Positions 17,534 to 27,024 are shown, numbered from the stretch's first letter. The stretch: 64,000 nt of DNA from NIOZ-UU13 sp964444135 (GCA_964444135.1 CAYUFX010000004.1:1-64000), one strand, 5' to 3'. Numbers and translations: made by a program. The notes: a model not told the origin generated them from the letters alone.

Positions 17534-18046
17534 GTGGAACTTCCCAAAGGCCAGGCAGCCGCTCACACCAGCGCCATATTACAGCACACTCCCAACGGGG
17601 TTCTTCTGGTGGACAGAGAGACGCACATCCGTTTCGTAAATCCGGCCTTTCTAACTATGTTCCGATGTGACGATGATGAGCTTTTCGGCCAATTGGCCAA
17701 GGACTTCGTCCACTCTGACTGTTTCGAACGTGCCATCGCTGCGGGCGGGTCGCTCATGGTCAAAGAGAGCATTCCTGAGCATGAGGTAAGCTTCCGCGTG
17801 GGCATTTTTCCCATCGAGGGCGAGGACCTCTACTGCGGCATCTTCATCGACATCTCGGAGGAGGAAAAAGCCAGAAAGGACTTTCTTGATTTGAGGGCGC
17901 AGACGCTGAAACGAGCACAGGAAGTAATCTCGCGGCAAATGCAAACAGCACAGGAAATAGCGAGACTCCTGGGTGAGACAACAGCAGAGACCAAGGTTCT
18001 TCTAATGAAACTTATGTCCCTATATGAGAAAGAAGGGCAGCGATGA
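17534..18046 (+). CDS. PAS-domain protein in the diaphorase cluster
   Basis: About 170 residues. GVLLVDRETHIRFVNPAFLTMF starts one PAS domain (about 15-115), followed by a coiled coil. There is no kinase or output domain. GTG 17534 was chosen because AGAGGAG lies eight bases upstream; starts further upstream run into the previous gene. Its stop overlaps the start of the SpoIIE-type phosphatase (ATGA), so the pair probably acts together as a redox or ligand sensor and its effector. Confidence 0.75.
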   Translation: MELPKGQAAAHTSAILQHTPNGVLLVDRETHIRFVNPAFLTMFRCDDDELFGQLAKDFVHSDCFERAIAAGGSLMVKESIPEHEVSFRVGIFPIEGEDLYCGIFIDISEEEKARKDFLDLRAQTLKRAQEVISRQMQTAQEIARLLGETTAETKVLLMKLMSLYEKEGQR

Positions 18047-19197
18047 GGTTATTTTACGAGTGGGGTACAAAACAGCTTCAAAAGCACGGCGAAGAACTCT
18101 GCGGGGATAATGTAGCTGTTGCTCGTCATTCCGATTATGTCACGCTTGCTCTTTCCGACGGTCTCGGAAGCGGGGTCAAGGCCAACATTCTGTCTATCCT
18201 GACTACGCGAATTGTTATGCATCTGATGGAGAATGAGCTGTCCCTGAGCGAAGTGGTGGAGACATTGGGCAAGACACTGCCTGTATGTGACGTCCGAAAG
18301 CTTGCTTACAGCACCTTTGCCATCGGGCAATTCTTCCGCGACGGGCGCGCGCGAGTAGTGGAGTTCGACACACCCCCGTTCATTCTCCTGCGAGAGCGAA
18401 AATATGTACCCGTTCCCTATGAGGAGCGCCAAATCGAGAAAAAGACTATTCGCGAATCAGAATTACAACTAAAAAAAGGAGATTGGATTATCTTTGTCTC
18501 CGATGGTGTGGTAAACGCCGGCATAGGAGGACTCTATCCTCTCGGATGGGGTTTGGATCAGATAGCGAGCTTCCTTAAGGAACACTGTCATCCGGACCTT
18601 TCCGCGCAGGAGCTCGCTGATAAGCTTGCCCAGGCCGTCTGGGACCTGTACTGCAACAAGCCCGGGGACGATGTGAGCGTGGCCATTATAAAGGCTCGAC
18701 AAAAGCTTGTGGCTACTGTGTTGACGGGCCCGCCTGAGAACAAGAGCGCCGACGAAGCAATCGTCACCAGGTTCAGACAACGTCACGGACTTCTGGCGGT
18801 TTGTGGGGGAACCACGGCGAAAATTGTCGCCCGTTATCTGGGCGGTAAGCCATTGGAAGTCGATCTGGCTACGGCAAAGCCCGACGTCCCTCCATTGGCG
18901 AGGGTGGAAGGTGTTGATCTGACAACTGAGGGGATTTTGACCCTTACCAAGACTAATGACCTTCTGCATTCGGGTGCAAACAAAGAGACGGTAAAATTCG
19001 ATACGGACGGGTCCTCTGCATTAGTCCGTTTGTGCCTGGATGTCGACCACATCCACTTCATGGTGGGCCTGAGCGTGAACCCGGCTCATCAAAATCCGGA
19101 CCTGCCCCGACAACTGGGCATGAAGTTGGCTGTAGTGCGGGAGATTGCCGAGGAACTCCGGAAAAGAGGCAAGGAAGTAACTATCGAGACAATTTAG
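18043..19197 (+). CDS. SpoIIE-type PP2C protein phosphatase with an extra C-terminal domain
   Basis: 384 residues. Residues 1-230 carry PP2C metal-binding motifs: CGDNVAV, ALSDGLGSG, FVSDGVVNA and PGDDVSVAII. The last 150 residues (with LLAVCGGTTAKIVARYLGG) are an additional domain of unknown role. Such phosphatases act on serine/threonine phosphate in partner-switching systems, but no anti-sigma kinase or STAS antagonist is visible in the window. The location inside the diaphorase/CODH locus suggests control of its activity or expression. Confidence 0.8.
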   Translation: MRLFYEWGTKQLQKHGEELCGDNVAVARHSDYVTLALSDGLGSGVKANILSILTTRIVMHLMENELSLSEVVETLGKTLPVCDVRKLAYSTFAIGQFFRDGRARVVEFDTPPFILLRERKYVPVPYEERQIEKKTIRESELQLKKGDWIIFVSDGVVNAGIGGLYPLGWGLDQIASFLKEHCHPDLSAQELADKLAQAVWDLYCNKPGDDVSVAIIKARQKLVATVLTGPPENKSADEAIVTRFRQRHGLLAVCGGTTAKIVARYLGGKPLEVDLATAKPDVPPLARVEGVDLTTEGILTLTKTNDLLHSGANKETVKFDTDGSSALVRLCLDVDHIHFMVGLSVNPAHQNPDLPRQLGMKLAVVREIAEELRKRGKEVTIETI

Positions 19198-19325
19198 CAA
19201 CTGTCTGGGCAAACCGAGGGAACTTAAGGCCTTTTAAACCAACAAAGCGTATATTGACAGGAAACGGAGCTTTGAACAGACTGTATATTTATATTGATAA
19301 CCAACAAATGTAGGAAACAGTAAAC

Positions 19326-19820
19326 ATGCCCCAAGACATGGAGCTTATAGAACAGATAGTTAAACGTTATGACGAAGACACGGGGATGCTCATACCCATG
19401 ATGCAGGACTTGCAGTCCGAATGCGGCTACCTGCCAGTAGAGCACCTAAGATACTTGGGGGGGCGGCTTAAATTGCCGATAAGCCGCCTGTACGCTGTGG
19501 CAACATTTTATTCATCGTTCCGCCTTGCGCCGAAGGGGGCGCACGAGGTAACGCTATGTATGGGCACGGTCTGCTATCTCAAGGGCGCCCCAAAGATTTG
19601 TGAAGCTATCAGCCGGGAATTCCAGGTTGAGCCCGGTGGCACCACCCACGACCGTCTTTTCACCTTACAGGCAGTAAATTGCGTGGGAGCCTGCGCCGTG
19701 GCACCTGTGATGTTGGTAGACGGCAAGTATTATGAAAGTGTTACACCAGCATCAGCACTGGAGATACTTCAAGAGCTTTATCCTGACGAAGACACTGTCG
19801 AAAAGGAGACCGAAGCGTGA
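19326..19820 (+). CDS. hydC: HydC/NuoE-like [2Fe-2S] subunit
   Basis: 164 residues, full NuoE size: helical N terminus (LIPMMQDLQSECGYLP) and a thioredoxin fold with ligands in CMGTVC and CVGAC. This subunit passes electrons between the flavin subunit and FeS chain of NAD(P)-linked hydrogenases, formate dehydrogenases and complex I. AGGA precedes the ATG, and its end overlaps the GTG of the flavin subunit by four bases. Confidence 0.88.
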   Translation: MPQDMELIEQIVKRYDEDTGMLIPMMQDLQSECGYLPVEHLRYLGGRLKLPISRLYAVATFYSSFRLAPKGAHEVTLCMGTVCYLKGAPKICEAISREFQVEPGGTTHDRLFTLQAVNCVGACAVAPVMLVDGKYYESVTPASALEILQELYPDEDTVEKETEA

Positions 19821-21685
19821 TAGAGTTCGGCAAAAGGCGGCTTAATAACCCTGAGGTTCTTGAACGGGTTCGGGTTGAATTGCAAAGGCAGTTCAACTCC
19901 TCGTCCAAAGTCGTGCGTGTTTGTACCGGTCCAGGCTGTGCAGCCAAAGGGGCGAGCAGAATATACGAGCTGTTCTGTGAAGCTGTCAGTCAACATAGCA
20001 TTGAAGTGGAAGTCACAACCAAGGGTGTCGGCTGCCATGGATTGTGTGAATGCGGACCTATTGTCATCGTCCAGCCGGGCGAGATATTCTACCAGCGAGT
20101 TGAGGAACCTGACGTCCCCGAAATCTTTCGAGAAACCGTGCTCGGAGGAAGGATTGTCCAGAGGTTACTATATGAGATTCCCAGCACCGGAAAGAAGGCT
20201 AAAAAAGCAAACGAAATACCTTTTTACAATGCTCAAGAGCGAATTGCGCTGGCCTATAACGGACTGATTGACCCAACGAGCATCGAGGATTACATCGCGG
20301 CTGGAGGCTACAAGGCTCTACCCAAAGCCCTAACCATGATGGCTCCCGAAGACATCATCGTGGAAGTTGAACGTGCAGGACTCCGTGGCCGCGGAGGCGG
20401 AGGGTTCCCGACTGCACGAAAATGGCGTTCCTGCCGCGAGGCCAAAGGCTTGCCCAAATATGTGATCTGCAACGGCGATGAGGGCGACCCCGGAGCTTTC
20501 ATGGACCGTGCGATCATGGAGGGAAATCCACATGCTGTTCTAGAGGGTATGACCATCGGCGCATATGCTATTGGTTCCTCGCAGGGATATATCTACGTGC
20601 GAAACGAATATCCCCTTTCGGTGGAACGCCTGAGAGGGTCTATCGAAGAGGCGAGGGAATGGGGGCTTCTTGGTGAAAGAATCCTTGGCCATTCCTTTTC
20701 CTTTGACATCAAGATTAACCGTGGTGGCGGTGCATTTGTCTGTGGTGAATCCACCGCACTGATGGCATCGCTGGAAGGTCGCCCGGGCGAACCCAGGGCA
20801 AAATATATCCATACGGTAGAAAGTGGACTTCGGGAAAAACCCACGAATCTCAACAATGTAGAGACATGGGCTAATATTCCCGCAATTATCAATAGGGGCG
20901 GGGAATGGTTCGCCGGCATCGGAACAGAAAAGTCTAAAGGAACCAAGGTATTCAGTCTGGTCGGAAACGTGGTAAATACCGGCCTGGTCGAGGTTCCCAT
21001 GGGCATCACACTGCGGCGGATGATCGACGAAATCGGCGGCGGGATACGCAACGGCAAGCGTTTCAAGGCAGTTCAGACCGGGGGACCCTCCGGCGGGTGC
21101 ATACCCGCTGAACACCTCGATGCCCGTGTGGACTTCGACGAACTCACTAAGCTTGGTTCCATGATGGGCTCCGGCGGTATGATTGTGATGGATGAGGACA
21201 CATGCATGGTACGAGTGGCGCGGTATTTCACTGAGTTTCTTCAAAAAGAGTCCTGCGGCAAGTGCACGCCCTGCCGCGAGGGATTAGCGCAGATGCTGCA
21301 CATCCTTAATCGCATAACCAGAGGTGATGGAGAAGTTGGTGACGTGGAAGAGCTAGGTACATTGGCAGAACTCTTGGAAGGAACCGCCCTGTGCGCCCTC
21401 GGCAAAACCGCTGCAAACCCCGTTATTTCCACGATAAAGTATTTCCGTAAGGAATACGATGCACATATTCTGGATCGCCACTGTCCGGCGAAGGAGTGTC
21501 GCGGCCTGTTCCGTTACGAGATTGATGAGGAAGCCTGCAAAGCTTGCGGCATTTGTCTGAAGAACTGCCCGGCAGATGCTATAACCGGCGAAAAGAATGT
21601 TCCACACGTGATTAACCAAGAAAAGTGCACGCTCTGTGGAACATGTTGGGAAAAATGTCCTTTCACCGCAGTATTAAAGGTATAA
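19817..21685 (+). CDS. hydB: HydB/NuoF-like flavin subunit with N-terminal 2Fe-2S and C-terminal 2x4Fe-4S domains
   Basis: 622 residues. The N-terminal thioredoxin-like domain (to about 125) has VCTGPGCAAKG and GCHGLCECG ligands. The core binds NAD(H) and FMN: RGRGGGGFPTARKW, CNGDEGDPGAFMDR and GAFVCGESTALMASLEGR. A [4Fe-4S] site is in ESCGKCTPCREG, and two more ferredoxin clusters lie at the C terminus (CKACGICLKNCP, CTLCGTCWEKCP). The domain order is that of HydB of bifurcating hydrogenases, larger than complex I NuoF. GTG start coupled to hydC. It probably moves electrons between NADH and ferredoxin plus a partner enzyme. Confidence 0.9.
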   Translation: MIEFGKRRLNNPEVLERVRVELQRQFNSSSKVVRVCTGPGCAAKGASRIYELFCEAVSQHSIEVEVTTKGVGCHGLCECGPIVIVQPGEIFYQRVEEPDVPEIFRETVLGGRIVQRLLYEIPSTGKKAKKANEIPFYNAQERIALAYNGLIDPTSIEDYIAAGGYKALPKALTMMAPEDIIVEVERAGLRGRGGGGFPTARKWRSCREAKGLPKYVICNGDEGDPGAFMDRAIMEGNPHAVLEGMTIGAYAIGSSQGYIYVRNEYPLSVERLRGSIEEAREWGLLGERILGHSFSFDIKINRGGGAFVCGESTALMASLEGRPGEPRAKYIHTVESGLREKPTNLNNVETWANIPAIINRGGEWFAGIGTEKSKGTKVFSLVGNVVNTGLVEVPMGITLRRMIDEIGGGIRNGKRFKAVQTGGPSGGCIPAEHLDARVDFDELTKLGSMMGSGGMIVMDEDTCMVRVARYFTEFLQKESCGKCTPCREGLAQMLHILNRITRGDGEVGDVEELGTLAELLEGTALCALGKTAANPVISTIKYFRKEYDAHILDRHCPAKECRGLFRYEIDEEACKACGICLKNCPADAITGEKNVPHVINQEKCTLCGTCWEKCPFTAVLKV

Positions 21686-21699
21686 GGAAAGATAATCCA

Positions 21700-22491
21700 G
21701 TGCCTACAGTAACAATAGATGGATGTAAGGTCGAGGTTAAAAAGAACGCTACCGTTCTCGACGCTGCAAAAAAGGCAGGGGTCTGGATTCCGACCCTTTG
21801 CTATCACCCGGCTGTTTCAAGCGATGCGTCTTGCCGGCTCTGCATGGTGGAGCTTGACCGCGGCGACTGGAGGCAGCTAATCACCGCCTGCAATTACCCG
21901 GTACGCCGGGACATTGTCGTTTACGTTTCCAGCGAAAGGGCTCAGCAGGCTCGCCGGGGCGTGATGGAGCTGCTGCTTGCGAGGGCGCCAGAAAGCCAGG
22001 AGCTCAAGGTATTGGCCGAGCGTATGGGTGTGAAGGAAACGCGTTACCCGAAGGTCACGGAAAGTCAACGAAACTGCATTCTGTGCGGTTTGTGCGTTCG
22101 CGTGTGTGAGGAGATAATTGGGCAAGCGGCTATCTCTTTTGCCGGACGCGGCGTGGACCGGACTGTGGCAGCACCCTTTCGGCAGCCTTCCGAGGACTGC
22201 ATCGGCTGTGGGGCATGCGCCGCCGTTTGCCCGGTGGGAACCATCAAAGTAAGGATTCACCAAGACCAGCAGGAGGTGGAGATATCACCGTTCAAGTTGC
22301 GGGCGAAGTTACTTGTCTGCGAGAAGTGTGGAGCACCAATTATTAGCACGCAGGTTAGTGAGCAAGTCCTGGGCAAAGTCGAAACCATGATTTCCGAAGA
22401 ATTCCGGCAGCGCGTACGCCTATGTCCTAAATGCAGAAAACTGCAGACTGCTGGACATCTCAAAGCTGCTATGGTTTACAAAAAGGAGTGA
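21700..22491 (+). CDS. HydA/NuoG N-terminal-like iron-sulfur subunit without a hydrogenase domain
   Basis: About 264 residues. A plant-type [2Fe-2S] domain (PTLCYHPAV, CRLCMVEL), a region with a His/Cys-type ligand set, and two 4Fe-4S motifs (CILCGLCVRVCEE, CIGCGACAAVCPVG), then a C-terminal pair of Cys sites (CEKCGAP, CPKCRKL). [FeFe]-hydrogenase HydA would continue with an H-cluster domain; here the protein ends, as in HoxU or in HydA of NiFe-type bifurcating complexes. GTG 21700 was chosen for AAGGA about 11 bases upstream and for matching the ferredoxin-fold start (PTVTIDG). It most likely connects HydB/HydC to CODH or to the [NiFe] hydrogenase encoded 15 kb downstream. Confidence 0.85.
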   Translation: MPTVTIDGCKVEVKKNATVLDAAKKAGVWIPTLCYHPAVSSDASCRLCMVELDRGDWRQLITACNYPVRRDIVVYVSSERAQQARRGVMELLLARAPESQELKVLAERMGVKETRYPKVTESQRNCILCGLCVRVCEEIIGQAAISFAGRGVDRTVAAPFRQPSEDCIGCGACAAVCPVGTIKVRIHQDQQEVEISPFKLRAKLLVCEKCGAPIISTQVSEQVLGKVETMISEEFRQRVRLCPKCRKLQTAGHLKAAMVYKKE

Positions 22492-22539
22492 GCGTGCCGT
22501 AAACCAAGATGTGGATAACGACAAAGTCAGCAGTTGTGC

Positions 22540-22568
22540 TTGAAATATCAGATGAAATATTGTATTTT
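22540..22568 (+). promoter_or_regulatory. possible internal promoter before acsA
   Basis: TTGAAA at 22540-22545 and TATTTT at 22563-22568 with a 17-base spacer, in an AT-rich 128-base gap after the HydA-like gene. It could raise expression of acsA and downstream genes independently of the cooC promoter. Both boxes are imperfect. Confidence 0.35.
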
Positions 22569-22619
22569 GCAAAATTCTAATAAAATTTTTGCGATTAACT
22601 GATTACTGAGGGATTGTTT

Positions 22620-24566
22620 ATGGACCCGAAAAAACGTAGTAGTGACAAAGCTGCACAAGAAATGCTTAAGCGTATGTCTGAAGCGGACATAGAAAACGCC
22701 TGGGACAGGCTTGAGCAACAAGAACCTCAATGTGGTTTTGGCAAGCTTGGGATATGCTGCCGAAATTGCACAATGGGGCCCTGTCGAGTTGACCCGTTTG
22801 GGCAAGGGCCGCAAGCAGGTGTATGCGGTGCTACCGCCGATACGATTGCGGCCAGAAACCTGGTGCGAATGGTTGCCGGCGGAGCCGCGGCACACTCCGA
22901 CCACGGTCGTGACATCGCTCACACATTTAAGATGGCGGTTGAGAGCGATAGTTGTGATTATATGATCAAGGACGAGTTGAAATTGAGGGAAGTCGCGGCA
23001 AGATACGGCATTAAGGTAGAAGGCAGGGACACAAAGGAGATTGGCAGCGATCTGGCCGACGCGGTGTTAGTTGAATTTGGAAAGCAAGATGGAACACTTG
23101 TAAGCGCAGCGGCCTATCCACCGCCTGCCAGACAAAAGGTTTGGAAAGAGTTCGGTGTAACTCCTCGTGCCATTGACCGCGAAATCGTCGAGATTATGCA
23201 TAGAACACATATAGGAGTAGGCTCAGATTATAAGAACCTTGTAAAGCAGGGTCTCCGCGCGTGTCTGTCCGACGGATGGGGAGGGTCGCTAATAGCGACG
23301 GAGCTTTCCGATATTCTGTTTGGTAGCCCCTGGCCAATTCGATTTGGGGCTAATCTGGGCGTACTTGATGCCGAACAGGTCAACATCATCGTCCACGGTC
23401 ACGAGCCAACATTGTCAGATATAATCGTGGCGGTCTCGCAAGAACCTGAACTTATAAAAATGGCCAAAGACAAAGGTGCCAAAGGCATCAATCTTGCCGG
23501 TATGTGCTGCACCGCTAATGAGACACTGATGCGTCACGGCATACCGGTTGCAGGCAATTTTCTGCAGCAGGAACTGGCGGTGATGACCGGTGTAGTGGAG
23601 GTTATGCTGGTGGACGTGCAGTGCATTATGCCTGCGCTGGGGTCACTGTCCGGCTGCTTCCATACCAGGCTGATTACCACTTCGCCCAAGTGTAAAATTG
23701 CAGGAGCAGAGCACATTGAATTCCACGAGGACAGGGCAGTGGAAATCGCACGGAAAATCGTCAAAATCGCCATTGAGAATTTTGCAAACAGAAAAGGCAA
23801 AGGTAATATTCCGAAGGTAAAGGAGCGTGGAATTGCCGGTTTTACAACGGAAAATATTTTTTACCATCTCGGTGGCCGATTTCGCGCCAGTTACCGTCCG
23901 TTAAACGACAATATCATCAACGGGCGAGTTCGCGGCGCGGCTGGAGTTGTAGGCTGCAATAATCCGAAGCAGATGCACGATTACGGCCATCTTACAATGA
24001 TAAAAGAACTTATCAAGAACAATGTGTTGGTGGTGAGCACTGGCTGCAGCGCTATCGCGGCGGGCAAAGCTGGCTTAATGAGACCGGATGCAGCGGCAAA
24101 ATATTGCGGCAAAGGGCTGGCTGAGGTATGTGAGACTGTGGGGATACCACCGGTTCTTCACGTTGGCTCTTGCGTGGATAACAGCAGGATCTTGACGATT
24201 TTGGCAAACGTAGTTGCCGAAGGAGGGCTCGGCGATGATATTTCAGATTTACCTGTCGCTGGGGCCGCACCCGAATGGATGTCAGAAAAAGCCGTTTCAA
24301 TCGGAATGTATTTTGTAGCATCAGGAGTATATACCGTTATTGGTGAGCCACTGCCCGTCCTCGGAGCTCCAAATTTAACACGTTATTTAACAGAAGAGAT
24401 GGAAAAAGATATAGGCGGCAAGTGGGCCTTTGAACGTGACCCTATCAAAGCAGCCCATATGATGATTGAGCATATTGAGAGCAAACGCGACGCCTTGGGA
24501 ATCAACAAAGAAACAGAACGCAAGCTCTACGATATGGCGGATCGGCGAGCTTTATCTGTAGAGTAG
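22620..24566 (+). CDS. acsA: carbon monoxide dehydrogenase catalytic subunit (CooS/AcsA type)
   Basis: About 648 residues, the usual size for bacterial CODH. The N terminus carries the Cys ligands of the D and B clusters (CCRNCTMGPCR and GVCGA). Later motifs (GMCCTANETLMRHG, GCFHTRL, GCNNPKQMHDYG, STGCSAIAAGKAG, HVGSCVDNSR) supply C-cluster and channel residues. It interconverts CO and CO2 and, in complex with AcsB, provides CO for acetyl-CoA. ATG 22620 follows GAGGG at about 22608. Gene order acsA-acsB-acsC matches a bacterial acetogen-type locus. Confidence 0.95.
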   Translation: MDPKKRSSDKAAQEMLKRMSEADIENAWDRLEQQEPQCGFGKLGICCRNCTMGPCRVDPFGQGPQAGVCGATADTIAARNLVRMVAGGAAAHSDHGRDIAHTFKMAVESDSCDYMIKDELKLREVAARYGIKVEGRDTKEIGSDLADAVLVEFGKQDGTLVSAAAYPPPARQKVWKEFGVTPRAIDREIVEIMHRTHIGVGSDYKNLVKQGLRACLSDGWGGSLIATELSDILFGSPWPIRFGANLGVLDAEQVNIIVHGHEPTLSDIIVAVSQEPELIKMAKDKGAKGINLAGMCCTANETLMRHGIPVAGNFLQQELAVMTGVVEVMLVDVQCIMPALGSLSGCFHTRLITTSPKCKIAGAEHIEFHEDRAVEIARKIVKIAIENFANRKGKGNIPKVKERGIAGFTTENIFYHLGGRFRASYRPLNDNIINGRVRGAAGVVGCNNPKQMHDYGHLTMIKELIKNNVLVVSTGCSAIAAGKAGLMRPDAAAKYCGKGLAEVCETVGIPPVLHVGSCVDNSRILTILANVVAEGGLGDDISDLPVAGAAPEWMSEKAVSIGMYFVASGVYTVIGEPLPVLGAPNLTRYLTEEMEKDIGGKWAFERDPIKAAHMMIEHIESKRDALGINKETERKLYDMADRRALSVE

Positions 24567-24631
24567 AACAATATAAAAGCAAAATGTAATGCAGTTTACT
24601 CAGAATATTAAATACAAAGGTAGGTTATTCT

Positions 24632-26818
24632 ATGTCAAAAATCATTGCATCAGCAGCCATACGTGGCGCTCATAAGATAGCCAAGCAGGCCGAGGACATA
24701 TTAACAAAAGCCATCAAGGAAAAAGGTGAAGATTGCCGAGTCGAGTTTCCAAACACCGGTTACTACATGCCCATCATTTACTCTATGACCGGAAAAGCGG
24801 TGGAAAAATTAGCCGATTTCAAAGAAGTAATGCAGGAAATAAAGGGCTTACTCCCCCCGCTTGTTGATGACGATTTATGGCTCCCCTATCTGGGCCAGGC
24901 CCTGGATGCCGGTATGGCAACGCTCTTCGCAGAAGAGATTATTGAGGCTTGCAAGTATCTAATTGGCCCCAATCCGGTGGACGGCACTTGGCTTGGCGCA
25001 GCCGATGATGTAATCCTGCGAGAGCGCGGCATACAGTTCGTGGACGGGACAGCACCAGGATTTGCTGCAATTGCCGGAGCGGCACCAGATGTGGAAACAG
25101 CGGTAGAAATTGCCCGAAAGTGCCAGGAACGAAGCCTGTATGTTTTTATGTCCGCTCACCATAACGGCACCACTTTCGCCGAGCAGCTCGTCGAAGGCGG
25201 CGTACAGTTGGGCTGGGAAACGCGGCTGGTGCCCTTCGGGCGGGAAATCACCTCAGCAATATACTCGCTCGGTTTTGCCAGCCGGGTAGCACTTAGTTTT
25301 GGTGGAGTGCAACCGGGTGACTACCGGAGGAATCTTCTCTATAATAAGAACAGAGTTTTTGCTTTTGTCCTCGCTCTGGGCGAGGTTACTGATGAATGGT
25401 ACGCGACGGCAGCCGGGGCAATTAATTACGGTTTCCCCACCATCGCCGATACCGATATCCCGGAGATTCTGCCCACAGGTGTATGCACGTACGAGCATGT
25501 GGTCTCTGAAATTCCTCACGACCAGATCGTCGAGAAGGCCATCGAAGTTCGCGGCTTGAAGATAAAGGTCGCGGAAATAGACATCCCAGTGCCACACAGC
25601 CCGGCATTTGAAGGTGAACGCATCCGCAAAGAAGATATGCAATGCGAATTCGGGGGGCAAAGAACTCCCGCCTTTGAATGGCTCACAATACGGGATATGG
25701 CCGATGTTGAAGACGGCAAGGTGGAAGTGGAAGGGCGAGATGCCGATTCTGTCAAAGAAGGGGGAAAACTACCACTGGGAATCGTGGTAGAAGTAGCAGG
25801 GAGAAAAATGCAGCCTGATTTTGAGCCGGTGCTGGAGCGGCAGGTGCACACATTTATGAATGAGGCACAAGGGCTGTGGCATATGGGCCAGCGAGACATA
25901 AGCTGGATACGAATCTCCAAGAATGCTTTTAAAGCAGGCTTCAGACTCGAACATATAGGCAAGCTGCTCCATGGGCTGTATCACGACCAATATTCTAACA
26001 TTTTGGATAAGGTGCAGGTTAAGATCTTAACTGATGAGCGGAAGGTTGTAGAACTTCGTGAGACGGCCCGCAAAGTATTCGCCGAGCGCGATAAACGTAT
26101 TGCGGGTATGACCGATGAAGATATCGATACTTTTTACTCTTGCACGCTCTGCCAGAGCTTTGCTCCAAACCACGTCTGTGTAGTTTCGCCGGAACGCCCG
26201 GGTTTGTGCGGTGCTTATAGTTGGCTGGACTGCCGGGCGGCATTTGAGATAATTCCTTCGGGACCCAATCAGCCCATCTCCAAAGGCAATTGTATCGAGC
26301 CGACCATCGGCCAATGGGATAAGGTAAACGCATTTGTCCTCAAGGCCAGCGGTGGTAACATCGAGCGAATGAGCCAGTACAGTATGATTACCGACCCGAT
26401 GACCTCCTGTGGCTGCTTCGAATGTATCGCTGCGGTGCTGCCTTCAACAGGTGGAATAATGATTGTCAACAGGGAATTTCCTGAGATGACGCCTTGCGGG
26501 ATGAAGTTTTCGACGCTGGCCGGCACCGTCGGCGGTGGACAGCAGACGCCGGGCTTCATCGGCCATTCAAAGCATTATATCTGCTCAAGAAAATTTATTG
26601 CTGCTGAAGGCGGAATTAAACGGATAGTATGGATGCCCACGATGCTCAAGGAAGAAATTAAGGATGCTATCGCCGAAAGAGTCAAGGACATCGAACTGAC
26701 CCCGGAAGAATTCTTAGCCAAAATCGCCGATGAGACCTCAGCCACAACCGAAGAAGAGGTTCTGGAATTTATTACCAAAAACGAGCATCCCGTCACTACC
26801 TTAGAACCTATGTTCTAA
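24632..26818 (+). CDS. acsB: acetyl-CoA synthase (CODH/ACS alpha subunit)
   Basis: 728 residues, nearly identical in length to the Moorella enzyme, including the N-terminal CODH-binding domain absent from archaeal CdhC. The A-cluster ligands are visible: Cys504, 507, 516 and 526 (CTLCQSFAPNHVC ... GLCGAYSW) and Cys593 and 595 in CGCFEC, each two below the Moorella numbers. It joins CO, a methyl group from the corrinoid protein and CoA. A ribosome site (AAAGGTAGG) precedes the ATG. Confidence 0.95.
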   Translation: MSKIIASAAIRGAHKIAKQAEDILTKAIKEKGEDCRVEFPNTGYYMPIIYSMTGKAVEKLADFKEVMQEIKGLLPPLVDDDLWLPYLGQALDAGMATLFAEEIIEACKYLIGPNPVDGTWLGAADDVILRERGIQFVDGTAPGFAAIAGAAPDVETAVEIARKCQERSLYVFMSAHHNGTTFAEQLVEGGVQLGWETRLVPFGREITSAIYSLGFASRVALSFGGVQPGDYRRNLLYNKNRVFAFVLALGEVTDEWYATAAGAINYGFPTIADTDIPEILPTGVCTYEHVVSEIPHDQIVEKAIEVRGLKIKVAEIDIPVPHSPAFEGERIRKEDMQCEFGGQRTPAFEWLTIRDMADVEDGKVEVEGRDADSVKEGGKLPLGIVVEVAGRKMQPDFEPVLERQVHTFMNEAQGLWHMGQRDISWIRISKNAFKAGFRLEHIGKLLHGLYHDQYSNILDKVQVKILTDERKVVELRETARKVFAERDKRIAGMTDEDIDTFYSCTLCQSFAPNHVCVVSPERPGLCGAYSWLDCRAAFEIIPSGPNQPISKGNCIEPTIGQWDKVNAFVLKASGGNIERMSQYSMITDPMTSCGCFECIAAVLPSTGGIMIVNREFPEMTPCGMKFSTLAGTVGGGQQTPGFIGHSKHYICSRKFIAAEGGIKRIVWMPTMLKEEIKDAIAERVKDIELTPEEFLAKIADETSATTEEEVLEFITKNEHPVTTLEPMF

Positions 26819-26848
26819 GGACAGAGAACAGAAGACAGAGAGCCACCG

Positions 26849-26980
26849 GTGATTAAGAACGTAAGAGATTGCAGATATATAACAGAAGACGAGTACAAGA
26901 AATTAGATGATCGATATGACGAAGTCAATGCGATGCTTTATAGTTTAACAAACAACTGGCAGAATTTTTCTGACCTCTGA
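26849..26980 (+). pseudogene. remnant of a four-helix-bundle (23S rRNA intervening-sequence type) protein
   Basis: The frame from 26849 to the TGA at 26978 encodes about 43 residues, including DCRYITEDEYKKLDDRYDEV and MLYSLTNNW. This matches the last two helices of the four-helix-bundle family (typical motif LGYI-x-EEEYKELxERYEEV), whose full length is about 120 residues. The first two helices are absent and no proper start exists. It sits in the 206-base gap between acsB and acsC, followed by CTGACTTCTGAC-like repeats. Confidence 0.55.
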
Positions 26981-27024
26981 TTTCTGACTTCTGACATCTG
27001 ACTTCCGACATAAGGAGAACTATT

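Noticed and set aside
21700..22491. [FeFe]-hydrogenase catalytic subunit
   Set aside because: The ferredoxin-like N-terminal part is there, but no H-cluster motifs follow before the stop.
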